Source of the DNA: Candidatus Peregrinibacteria bacterium CG10_big_fil_rev_8_21_14_0_10_49_16
GTDB taxonomy: Bacteria; Patescibacteriota; Gracilibacteria; Peribacterales; Peribacteraceae
NCBI GenBank assembly: GCA_002772605.1
Contig: PFDS01000038.1
Location: 1 to 11,737 of the forward strand
Direction: 5' to 3'
DNA length: 11,737 bases
A program made the position numbers and the translations under genes. Under the pieces are notes generated by a model. It had not been told where the DNA came from and ran no database searches. It saw nothing but the letters and a program-made list of their open reading frames with translations. Positions 1 through 5,270 of this stretch are shown in pieces; position 1 is the stretch's first letter, and every line of letters begins with the position of its first letter.

Positions 1-334
1 ATCTCTCTGTCCATTCTTTATATCCTGCAACAGTGACCTCTTCTTTGGGATCAAGCACATCAAACAGGTAATGAGGAATTCTCTGTTTATGGTGAGCGCA
101 GTCGAACCACTTCTCCTCTTCAGTGATTTTGGCTGTACCAATATCGAGGTGCCTGTAGAGCTGGCGAGAGTCGGCGTTGATGATTTCCGGTCGTGTCACA
201 CTGAGCTTGTCGATGACACGTGCCACCTCAATTGAAAAATCCGTTTTTCCGCTTGCTGTCGGACCGAGTATGACAACCAGCGGTTTGGCTGATTGTTGTA
301 TATGCTCTGAGAGTATGGATTGCCAACTATTCAT
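1..334 (-). CDS. miaA: tRNA dimethylallyltransferase MiaA, 5' part (runs off the window)
   Basis: Transfers a dimethylallyl group from DMAPP to A37 of tRNAs that read codons starting with U. Only the first 111 residues are in the window. Translation from the ATG at 334 gives the family P-loop GPTASGKT (residues 24-31), then INADSRQLYRHLDIGTAK (about 52-69), the conserved substrate-binding Asp-Ser region, and the IPHYLFDVLDPKEE segment (about 86-99), all in MiaA order. There is no Shine-Dalgarno before the ATG. It diverges from clpP, sharing a 127-bp intergenic region. The C-terminal half cannot be judged. Identification is firm because three separate MiaA motifs are present. Confidence 0.93.
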   Translation of the reverse strand, partial: MNSWQSILSEHIQQSAKPLVVILGPTASGKTDFSIEVARVIDKLSVTRPEIINADSRQLYRHLDIGTAKITEEEKWFDCAHHKQRIPHYLFDVLDPKEEVTVAGYKEWTER

Positions 335-410
335 TACATATTCATTGGAACATACAATAGGTCGAATGCCAACTAATGCTCTTCAGAAAATACCTGTATA
401 CTATACATAG

Positions 411-454
411 TTGTTTATCCTCACACCTATAACCTATAACCTATAACCTATAAC
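411..454 (+). promoter_or_regulatory. Candidate clpP promoter with four phased -10-like boxes
   Basis: TTGTTT at 411-416 resembles a -35 box. TATAAC (5/6 match to TATAAT) occurs four times, at 428, 435, 442 and 449, because it is part of a 7-bp tandem repeat. The box at 435-440 lies 18 bp from the -35-like hexamer. The last box (449-454) ends 7 nt before the clpP ATG at 462, so starts from it would be leaderless. Another TATACT lies at 397-402. This is prediction from sequence only. Confidence 0.45.
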
Positions 455-456
455 CT
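426..456 (+). repeat. Heptanucleotide tandem repeat, CCTATAA x4 plus CCT
   Basis: Four perfect copies of CCTATAA (426-453) followed by CCT end 5 bp before the clpP start codon. Each copy contributes one -10-like TATAAC. A 7-bp unit in non-coding DNA can gain or lose copies by slippage, which here would change promoter spacing and number. Confidence 0.9.
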
Positions 457-461
457 CACCT

Positions 462-1094
462 ATGCATCCTCTTCTTACGTCCATCGCATCGCAGATCTCT
501 CGTGGAGCCACTCCGCAGAATTTCATCATTCCGACGGTCATTGAAAAAACGCAATTTGGCGAGCGTGTGTATGACATTTATTCCCGCTTGCTCGAGGAAC
601 GCATCGTGTTCATGGGAACGCCTATTAATGATGAAGTGGCAAATGCCATCATTGCGCAGTTGCTCTTTCTTGAAAAAGAGGATCCGAAAAAGGATATTAC
701 GATGTACGTGAACTCCCCTGGCGGACAAGTCACGTCGACGATGGCGATGTACGATACGATGCAGCATGTTGCGCCGGATGTATCGACGGTATGTTTGGGT
801 ATGGCGGCGAGCGGGGGCGCGATTATTCTGATGGGTGGCGAGAAGGGAAAACGCTTTGCATTAGAGCATGCTGAAATTATGATTCACCAACCTCTCGGGG
901 GGACAGAAGGACAAGCAACAGATATTGCCATCCATGCCGATCACATCATTAAAATGAAGAACCAGTTGAATGAACTGATCGCCAAGCACACAGGGAAACC
1001 CGTCAAGAAAGTGAGTATCGACACGGAGCGCGACAAATTCCTCTCAGCCAAAGAGGCGCTTGAGTATGGATTGATCGATAAGATTGTTAAATAA
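462..1094 (+). CDS. clpP: ATP-dependent Clp protease proteolytic subunit ClpP
   Basis: Serine peptidase that forms a tetradecameric chamber and degrades proteins fed by ClpX/ClpA/ClpC-type unfoldases in the cytoplasm. At 210 residues it has normal length. The catalytic triad is visible: Ser117 in GMAASGGAIIL, His142 in EIMIHQPLGG, and Asp187 in the DTERD motif. The oxyanion and strand region NSPGGQVTSTMAMYDTM (84-100) is intact. The nucleophile motif reads ASGG where many ClpPs have ASMG. The C-terminus FLSAKEALEYGLIDKIV is typical. The ATG at 462 has no Shine-Dalgarno (the preceding bases read CCTCACCT), which fits a leaderless or very short leader. No clpX follows. Confidence 0.97.
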   Translation: MHPLLTSIASQISRGATPQNFIIPTVIEKTQFGERVYDIYSRLLEERIVFMGTPINDEVANAIIAQLLFLEKEDPKKDITMYVNSPGGQVTSTMAMYDTMQHVAPDVSTVCLGMAASGGAIILMGGEKGKRFALEHAEIMIHQPLGGTEGQATDIAIHADHIIKMKNQLNELIAKHTGKPVKKVSIDTERDKFLSAKEALEYGLIDKIVK

Positions 1095-1100
1095 GTGTCA

Positions 1101-1526
1101 TCACTTACACTCTTTACAGCACCAGCATGTGGAGGCTGCGAGGAAGACGAAGAAGTAAATGTACATGTTGATGGTAGCCGGCATGACTTCTGAAAGTGGA
1201 ATGCCGCCAAGGAGGGGCTTGAGGAGCATGCCCACAATCACGGATCCGAATGCTACTCCAATAGCCCATACGGCAACGTTCACGTACATGCGTAAGACAA
1301 ACAACGCTCCGCCGATGACAAGCAAGCCGGGGTAGATATATGCCCAGAGTGTCCCCAGAGGAGAAAGAGGCCCGAGACCGCTTGCGGTAAAGGCACTAAA
1401 ACTTCCGATGGTCATGTAATGCGAGAGGCCAATGAACAGCGCTGATAATCCAAACGTGATACGGAGAACCCATGCTGCTACACATTTGGGGTCAGATGGG
1501 AGTTTGCAAGGGCCACAGCAGGACAT
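1101..1526 (-). CDS. Small DoxX-like membrane protein with cysteine clusters at both ends
   Basis: 141 residues from the ATG at 1526. Hydrophobic segments at about 17-38, 56-78, 83-103 and 119-133 suggest four membrane helices. The opening LRITFGLSALFIGLSH resembles the first helix of DoxX/DoxD-like proteins, but the match is weak and the role is unknown. All eight cysteines sit outside the membrane core: C3, C4, C7, C15 at the N-terminus and C134, C136, C137, C140 at the C-terminus. The reading frame stays open upstream to 1628, but that would overlap the tgt start and adds a low-complexity tail, so the internal ATG is preferred. There is no clear Shine-Dalgarno. It converges on clpP with 6 bp between stops and is divergent from tgt. 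Confidence 0.7.
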   Translation of the reverse strand: MSCCGPCKLPSDPKCVAAWVLRITFGLSALFIGLSHYMTIGSFSAFTASGLGPLSPLGTLWAYIYPGLLVIGGALFVLRMYVNVAVWAIGVAFGSVIVGMLLKPLLGGIPLSEVMPATINMYIYFFVFLAASTCWCCKECK

Positions 1527-1626
1527 AGACGAACGGGGAAAATAGGTAATTTGAGTAGAGGAAGTATGGAGGGTATTGTATGTATGTACAAGTGATTTGT
1601 TCATAAAATAGCTTTGATGCAAGCCC

Positions 1627-2754
1627 ATGTTTTCTCTTTATACTTCTTCATTGGCCGGTCGGCGGGGACAGCTTTGTACGGCGCATGGCACTATCGAAAC
1701 TCCGTTCTTTTTTCCTGTGGCGACGGCGGGCGCGATGAAAGGGATATCACATCAGGAACTTCTGGATCTTGGTGCAGAGGTACTTCTCTGTAATACATAC
1801 CACCTGCATCTGCGTCCGGGAGAACATGTTGTGGCTGACGCCGGAGGTTTGCACAAATTCATCGGATGGGAAAAACCCATTCTCACGGACTCCGGCGGGT
1901 TTCAGGTATTCTCTCTTCGCAAGATTCGTTCTCTTGATGATAGTGGGGTGACGTTTCAGTCGCACTTGGATGGAAAAGAACTATTTTTGGGTCCAAGAGA
2001 AGCAATGGAGATTCAGCATGCACTTGGTGCGGATATCATCATGGTGCTTGACGAGTGTCCTCCTTCGACGGCGGATCGCAGTGAGATTGAACAAGCGGTG
2101 GAGAGAACATTGCGGTGGGCGAAAGAATGTAAGAGAGTACATGAAGAGTTATGTCGGAGTGTCGCACTTCGACAGGCTCAGTGTGACACTCCTTTCCTTT
2201 TCGGTATCGTCCAGGGAGGTCTTGAGAAAGATTTGCGTGAGTACTGTGCGCGTGAACTTATTGCCATGGATTTTGACGGCTATGCCATTGGCGGCCTTGC
2301 TGTCGGGGAGAGTGAGGAGGAGATGTATCAGGTGTTAGATTGGGTCTGCCCGCTTCTGCCGGAAGACAAACCGCGATACCTGATGGGTGTGGGTAAATTA
2401 TCACAGCTTCCTGTCTGCGTGAGTAAAGGAATCGATATGTTCGATTGTGTGCTTCCGATGCGTGAGGCGCGACATGGAACTGTATACGTGCAAGAAGCAA
2501 AAGACTCAAAAGATTGTGTAAGTTTCATGTATGACACTATTCGGATTACGAATGAAAAGTACATGAACGATCATTCCCTCATTGACCCCCAGTCCCCTTC
2601 TTTGCTCAGTCGCAAACACTCGAAAAGTTATCTGTGTCATTTGTTACGCAGCGGCGAGCGGTATGGGGAAACGATTGCCTGCATGCAAAACATGGGAATG
2701 ACACTGAAGGTGATGAAAGATGTACGGGAGAACATACGTCATCCTGTGGAGTGA
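1627..2754 (+). CDS. tgt: Queuine/preQ1 tRNA-ribosyltransferase (Tgt) lacking the zinc-site residues
   Basis: Exchanges the G34 base of GUN-anticodon tRNAs (Asp, Asn, His, Tyr) for preQ1 or queuine. At 375 residues it is a typical length for the family. The core is conserved: D88 in TDSGGFQVFSL, D142 in VLDECPP, Q196 in FGIVQGG, GGLAVGE (222-228), and the nucleophile D273 in GIDMFDCVLP. The C-terminal structural zinc site, normally CxCxxC followed by a His in a (T)IHN-like motif, reads SxSxxS (S323, S325, S328) and CMQN (Q354). All four ligands are therefore replaced while flanking residues (SRKHSKSYLCHLL) still align. A 37-nt palindrome encodes residues 177-189. A TAAAAT at 1604-1609 is a possible -10 about 17 nt before the ATG, with no Shine-Dalgarno. 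tgt converges on rplU with 3 bp between stops and no terminator there. Confidence 0.93.
   Translation: MFSLYTSSLAGRRGQLCTAHGTIETPFFFPVATAGAMKGISHQELLDLGAEVLLCNTYHLHLRPGEHVVADAGGLHKFIGWEKPILTDSGGFQVFSLRKIRSLDDSGVTFQSHLDGKELFLGPREAMEIQHALGADIIMVLDECPPSTADRSEIEQAVERTLRWAKECKRVHEELCRSVALRQAQCDTPFLFGIVQGGLEKDLREYCARELIAMDFDGYAIGGLAVGESEEEMYQVLDWVCPLLPEDKPRYLMGVGKLSQLPVCVSKGIDMFDCVLPMREARHGTVYVQEAKDSKDCVSFMYDTIRITNEKYMNDHSLIDPQSPSLLSRKHSKSYLCHLLRSGERYGETIACMQNMGMTLKVMKDVRENIRHPVE
2156..2192 (+). repeat. 37-nt hairpin-forming palindrome inside tgt
   Basis: Arms at 2156-2168 and 2180-2192 pair over 13 positions (12 Watson-Crick and one G:U at 2164/2184) around an 11-nt loop. It is read in frame as residues 177-189 of Tgt, in the linker just before the FGIVQGG motif, a place where family members vary in length. 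The loop-side words CTTCGACAGGCTCAG resemble small dispersed palindromic elements that I recall from other bacterial genomes. Whether this one is repeated elsewhere in this genome cannot be seen here. Confidence 0.6.
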
Positions 2755-2757
2755 TTT

Positions 2758-3075
2758 TTACTTTACTGTAATCCCTGTCACTTCAATCTCGGTGAATTGC
2801 TGTTTGTGTCCGTGAGTTCGACGATACCTCTTTCGGCGTTTCATTTTAAAGACGCGGATTTTGTCCCCTTTTCCGTGACTGAGAATTTTCGCTTCTACAC
2901 TTGCTCCTGCAATGTGGGGTTTTCCGACTGTGATATGCTCGTCATCGTTTGCAATGAGGAGCACTTCACTGAATACCACTTTCTTCCCCTCCTCCCCTTC
3001 AAGGCGAGGTACCTTCAGACGCATTCCCTTTTCGAGCTTCTCCTGAAAGCCGGCGACGTTGGCAATCGCAAACAT
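2758..3075 (-). CDS. rplU: 50S ribosomal protein L21
   Basis: Large-subunit protein that binds 23S rRNA. 105 residues, the usual size. The C-terminal RNA-binding motif KMKRRKRYRRTHGHKQQFTEIEV (78-100) and the central FSEVLLIANDDEHITVGKP align well with L21. The N-terminal motif that usually reads GGKQ/GGKQY is diverged to VAGFQEKL (7-14). The usual partner rpmA (L27) is not downstream; the gene instead ends 3 bp from the convergent tgt stop. The ATG at 3075 has no Shine-Dalgarno. A perfect 10-bp hairpin lies 17-50 nt upstream of the start. Confidence 0.95.
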   Translation of the reverse strand: MFAIANVAGFQEKLEKGMRLKVPRLEGEEGKKVVFSEVLLIANDDEHITVGKPHIAGASVEAKILSHGKGDKIRVFKMKRRKRYRRTHGHKQQFTEIEVTGITVK

Positions 3076-3091
3076 TGTGGCCTGATTGTAC

Positions 3092-3125
3092 GCATTCCCT
3101 CACCCTTTGACAAGAGAGGGAATGC
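3092..3125 (-). promoter_or_regulatory. Hairpin in the rplU 5' region
   Basis: GCATTCCCTC (3092-3101) and GAGGGAATGC (3116-3125) form a perfect 10-bp stem, with a possible extra CTT/AAG pairing in the loop. On the minus strand it lies just before rplU and could be an L21 leader element. On the plus strand it is followed by ATCATTTTT, so it could also stop antisense transcription coming from tgt. No U-run follows on the minus strand. Confidence 0.5.
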
Positions 3126-3152
3126 ATCATTTTTGCCCGCCAATGTCTCGAA

Positions 3153-3335
3153 TTACGCGATCGCCCGTGGTCTTCCTTGTGTCAGTACCGGTTCTCGGAG
3201 AATGTCTGCCATTTCCTTTTGTGCAGCTTTCCATAGAACATCGGGCGTTTCTGCCGTTTCCGTTGATGCGGCTTCCATAGGCGATGCTTCCATTTCGATG
3301 GTTGCATCTTCTGGATACAGAGCAGTTTCTGCCAT
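3153..3335 (-). CDS. Putative 60-residue acidic protein upstream of rplU
   Basis: I do not recognise it. From the ATG at 3335 the product starts MAETALYPEDATIEMEASPMEAAS and is rich in Glu, Ala and Thr for about 35 residues. It then has a short amphipathic stretch, LWKAAQKEMADILREP, and a basic tail, QGRPRAIA. It lies 77 bp upstream of rplU on the same strand and may be co-transcribed. It begins about 22 nt downstream of the first U-tract of a terminator-like hairpin and has no Shine-Dalgarno. Biased composition and short length leave real doubt whether it is translated; it may instead be part of the rplU leader. Confidence 0.4.
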   Translation of the reverse strand: MAETALYPEDATIEMEASPMEAASTETAETPDVLWKAAQKEMADILREPVLTQGRPRAIA

Positions 3336-3350
3336 AGATAAGGGGGAAAG

Positions 3351-3387
3351 AAAAATAAAAAAACTCCCCGGCACGTTCGTGGGGGAG
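3351..3387 (-). terminator. Rho-independent terminator / attenuator hairpin
   Basis: Read on the minus strand: CTCCCC (3387-3382), an inner CACG/CGTG helix, GGGGAG (3369-3364), then seven U (3363-3357), one A and five U. This is a strong intrinsic terminator shape. It lies about 160 nt past the end of the 80-residue gene and only about 22 nt before the 60-residue ORF, so it may act as an attenuator for the rplU transcript rather than as a plain gene end. Confidence 0.75.
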
Positions 3388-3439
3388 GCCAATATGCATG
3401 TCGTGCGATTAAGCGTTCATGCACAGAGCAGGACTCCCC
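3351..3439 (-). promoter_or_regulatory. Candidate attenuator: three competing segments before the rplU transcript
   Basis: On the minus strand the order is segment 1 GGGGAGU (3439-3433), segment 2 CUCCCCC (3387-3381), segment 3 GGGGAGU (3369-3363), then a U-run. Segment 2 can pair with 1 (antiterminator) or 3 (terminator). The 7-nt words of segments 1 and 3 are identical. The controlling ligand is unknown; an r-protein or a translated leader are possibilities. The remaining 3440-3548 shows no recognised RNA family; I looked for SRP-RNA motifs and found none. Confidence 0.4.
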
Positions 3440-3548
3440 TTTCTAAAGAAGAAGAATGAGAATCCGAAGCTGTGTACAGTGTGCGCCATTGGCTATAGCG
3501 GAGTTTTCCAGAAGAATACTATGGAGTCAAGCAGCGTCTTGATGGGTT

Positions 3549-3791
3549 TTATGGCCCATAGAAGCGTTCCTGTATAGGTTCATCTTCATGTAGCACACGA
3601 ATGCGTGCGCCCAGTTCTTCCGGCGGTGTTCTGTCGTCAAGGAGAGAGAGGAGGTACGTGACTTTTTTAGAATGTTCTCCTAACAGATATCCGATGAGTT
3701 CCTGCCGTAGTTGGAGATGGTTGCCATCTTCGTGCGAGGGGACTGTAGTGAGGGTGTGCTCGATCTGCTCGAGACGTGTTTCTATATTCAT
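3549..3791 (-). CDS. Hypothetical protein, 80 residues
   Basis: Unrecognised. The ATG at 3791 gives a mostly helical, soluble, charged product: MNIETRLEQIEHTLTTV, then LQLRQELIGYLLGEHSKKVTYLLSLLDD (about 26-53), and a C-terminus ending ERFYGP. There is no signal peptide, no membrane segment and no cysteines. It starts about 24 nt after the U-tract of the NUDIX terminator and has no Shine-Dalgarno. The same frame is open for another 120 residues upstream, but that part runs antisense-frame through the terminator and the NUDIX gene, so the short form is favoured. Confidence 0.5.
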   Translation of the reverse strand: MNIETRLEQIEHTLTTVPSHEDGNHLQLRQELIGYLLGEHSKKVTYLLSLLDDRTPPEELGARIRVLHEDEPIQERFYGP

Positions 3792-3814
3792 AACGAGGAA
3801 AGGGAAGAAAATAC

Positions 3815-3844
3815 AAAAACGCCACTCTGTGGATGGAAGAGTGG
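3815..3844 (-). terminator. Rho-independent terminator of the NUDIX gene
   Basis: On the minus strand CCACTC (3844-3839) pairs with GAGTGG (3827-3822) across an 11-nt loop, followed by CG and UUUUU (3819-3815), then GUAUUUU. It lies about 95 nt past the NUDIX stop. Confidence 0.7.
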
Positions 3845-3939
3845 TCGCAGAGAGAAAGTCTATCTCAGTTACGTGTGCAACCGCCCTTCCGCCTGAATGA
3901 GGAGGAGGCTTGATCGCACAATAATGAGAGCATGATGTT

Positions 3940-4398
3940 TCATGCGTGGTGGAGTGTAACTGTGTTTTTGTCTGATGCAAGTGGAAGTTGCAGGTATGTC
4001 TCAAAGACCGGATGGAGATTTTCAATGAGTGGGTAGTCTTTATAGGTTTTTGGGTCGATCCATTGGTAGTCATCATGTTCTTCGCCGAGTACCACGTCAG
4101 TATGTTTCGGTAGGCAGTTGAAGAAGATACCGATGATGTGCCACTTCTCTCCCCGCACAACCGGTCGCCACTCAGTGACGAAGAACGAACTACAGATTTC
4201 GATCTCGAGTGCGGTTTCTTCCCGCACTTCTCGTCTCAGTGCTTCCTGCCATTTCTCACCAGGATGTATTCTTCCACCGGGCATGTGGTACTTTCCTTTG
4301 TTCGTTGCATTCGGACTCTCCTCTGCTTCGCGTAGAATGAGAACCTTTCCTTCATGTTCGATGAATGCTTTGGTCGCGAGGAAGAGAGTGGGATTCAT
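3940..4398 (-). CDS. NUDIX hydrolase
   Basis: Hydrolyses nucleoside diphosphates linked to another group; the exact substrate cannot be read from the sequence. 152 residues from the ATG at 4398. The Nudix box runs from G42 through E48 to REVREE and TAL (about 56-64): G-x5-E-x7-RE-V-x-EE is intact, but the following Gly of the consensus (ExGU) is Ala. A preceding GKYHMPGG fits the usual lead-in to the box, as in MutT/ADP-ribose-type members. An in-frame ATG four codons upstream (4410) is possible, but TATGCT at 4410-4405 would act as -10 and place transcription start at about the 4398 ATG. It is divergent from the tRNA-Gln gene and followed by its own terminator. Confidence 0.88.
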   Translation of the reverse strand: MNPTLFLATKAFIEHEGKVLILREAEESPNATNKGKYHMPGGRIHPGEKWQEALRREVREETALEIEICSSFFVTEWRPVVRGEKWHIIGIFFNCLPKHTDVVLGEEHDDYQWIDPKTYKDYPLIENLHPVFETYLQLPLASDKNTVTLHHA

Positions 4399-4405
4399 AT
4401 ACAGT

Positions 4406-4427
4406 AGCATAGAGCATTTGCTATGCT
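4406..4427 (+). promoter_or_regulatory. Inverted repeat covering divergent -10 boxes (NUDIX / tRNA-Gln)
   Basis: AGCATAG (4406-4412) and CTATGCT (4421-4427) are a perfect 7-bp inverted repeat with an 8-nt spacer. The symmetry supplies TATGCT on both strands: at 4422-4427 it sits 8 bp before the tRNA, and at 4410-4405 on the minus strand it sits 6 bp before the NUDIX ATG. Matching -35 boxes are poor. Confidence 0.45.
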
Positions 4428-4435
4428 GAGAGCGA

Positions 4436-4510
4436 TGGGGCGTAGCCAAGTGGTAAGGCACCGGGTTTTGGTCCCGGCACTCGGGGGTTCGAATCCCTCC
4501 GCCCCAGCCA
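4436..4510 (+). tRNA. tRNA-Gln (anticodon UUG), CCA encoded
   Basis: A complete cloverleaf can be drawn: acceptor UGGGGCG/CGCCCCA (4436-4442 with 4500-4506), anticodon stem CCGGG/CCCGG (4461-4465, 4473-4477) with loop UUUUGGU, giving anticodon TTG at 4468-4470. The T-arm is GGGGG-TTCGAAT-CCCTC with one G:U. The U1-A72 pair and G73 discriminator match bacterial glutamine identity elements. CCA is encoded at 4508-4510. Confidence 0.97.
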
Positions 4511-4519
4511 TGAACTTTT

Positions 4520-4541
4520 TGGCTTCACAGAGCCATTATTT
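4520..4541 (+). terminator. Weak hairpin after tRNA-Gln
   Basis: TGGCT (4520-4524) pairs with AGCCA (4531-4535) around a 6-nt loop, followed by TTATTT. The short stem and broken T-run make it a weak candidate for tRNA transcript termination. The rest of 4542-4622 shows only a possible TATCCT -10 at 4611-4616. Confidence 0.35.
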
Positions 4542-4622
4542 AGGGTAATAATCTTGTTCGAAAGCGACCTGCAAACCTACTGCAGCAATTACGCAACATA
4601 ACCCTTGCCGTATCCTAGGATC

Positions 4623-5270
4623 ATGGAATTCACCCAAGATGAGATCCGGCAGGGTTATGACAAGGCAGCTCCTTGGTACGATCTCCAGATTTCCATTGTC
4701 GAGGGATTGATGGGGATTGCGAGACTCAGGCGAAAGCTTTTGCGGAAGGCAACAGGGAAGGTGCTGGAGATTGCAGTCGGGACAGGGAGAAACTTTCCCT
4801 ACTATCCAAGAAGCTGCGCGATTACCGCGATAGATCCGAGCCAGCAGATGTTGGAGCTTGCTCATAGGCGAGCGGAGACACTAAAGATGCACCCTCAGCT
4901 CCAGACAATGGACGCACAAGCTCTTGTCTTTCCTGATCATTCTTTCGATACCGTCGTTTCCTCTTTAAGCCTCTGCACCATTCCTGATCCCGTGTGTGCG
5001 CTCCGAGAGGTGGCAAGAGTATGTCGTCCCGATGGAAAGGCACTTCTCTTGGAACATGGTCGCAGCAACACTCAATGGCTCGCACGTCTCCAAGATCGAT
5101 TCTCGGACGCGTGGTATCGCCAGCATTGCGGTTGTCGTTGGAACCACGAACCGGTGCAATTCGTAGAGGATGCAGGCTTGGAAGTATTGTCACATCGACG
5201 ATCTTTTTTTGGCATCCTGCACATCATTGAAGCGCGACCGGATCAGAGGCTGAGTCAGGTAACAAAGTGA
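4623..5270 (+). CDS. Class I SAM-dependent methyltransferase (UbiE/METTL7-like)
   Basis: 215 residues from the ATG at 4623; a TTG at 4605 is in frame but less likely. Motif I VLEIAVGTGRN (47-57), acidic D71 after beta-2 (AIDPSQQM), motif II FDTVVSSLSLCTIPDP (108-123) and the RPDGKALLLEHGRS strand (135-148) define a Rossmann methyltransferase. The tail HCGCRWNHEPVQFVEDAGLEV resembles the METTL7-type C-terminus. The methyl acceptor is unknown; UbiE-type quinone methylation is possible but not shown. TATCCT at 4611-4616 is 6 bp before the ATG, suggesting a leaderless mRNA. Its stop overlaps the start of the next methyltransferase by 4 bp (GTGA), so the two are probably translationally coupled. 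Confidence 0.85.
   Translation: MEFTQDEIRQGYDKAAPWYDLQISIVEGLMGIARLRRKLLRKATGKVLEIAVGTGRNFPYYPRSCAITAIDPSQQMLELAHRRAETLKMHPQLQTMDAQALVFPDHSFDTVVSSLSLCTIPDPVCALREVARVCRPDGKALLLEHGRSNTQWLARLQDRFSDAWYRQHCGCRWNHEPVQFVEDAGLEVLSHRRSFFGILHIIEARPDQRLSQVTK

Noticed and set aside
1527..1628. N-terminal extension of the DoxX-like protein up to 1628
   Set aside because: It would overlap the tgt start codon and both promoters, and adds a polar tail rich in Thr/Ser/Tyr before the natural Cys-rich start.
2752..2754. UGA recoded as glycine (Gracilibacteria-type code)
   Set aside because: UGA ends tgt, the DoxX-like gene, both methyltransferases and the membrane-protein gene at family-appropriate lengths, and no recognised gene has an internal in-frame UGA.
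2797..3459. 220-residue plus-strand frame
   Set aside because: Antisense to rplU and its leader; the composition is Ser/Phe-rich with no domain, while the minus-strand L21 is unmistakable.
3400..3548. SRP RNA (ffs), 6S or other known ncRNA before the terminator
   Set aside because: Looked on the minus strand for the SRP apical motif (GGAAGCAGCC-like) and a 6S-type bulged stem; neither is present.
4605..4622. TTG start for the first methyltransferase
   Set aside because: The ATG at 4623 is closer to the motif-based family start and has a -10-like TATCCT exactly upstream; the TTG would place that box inside the gene.
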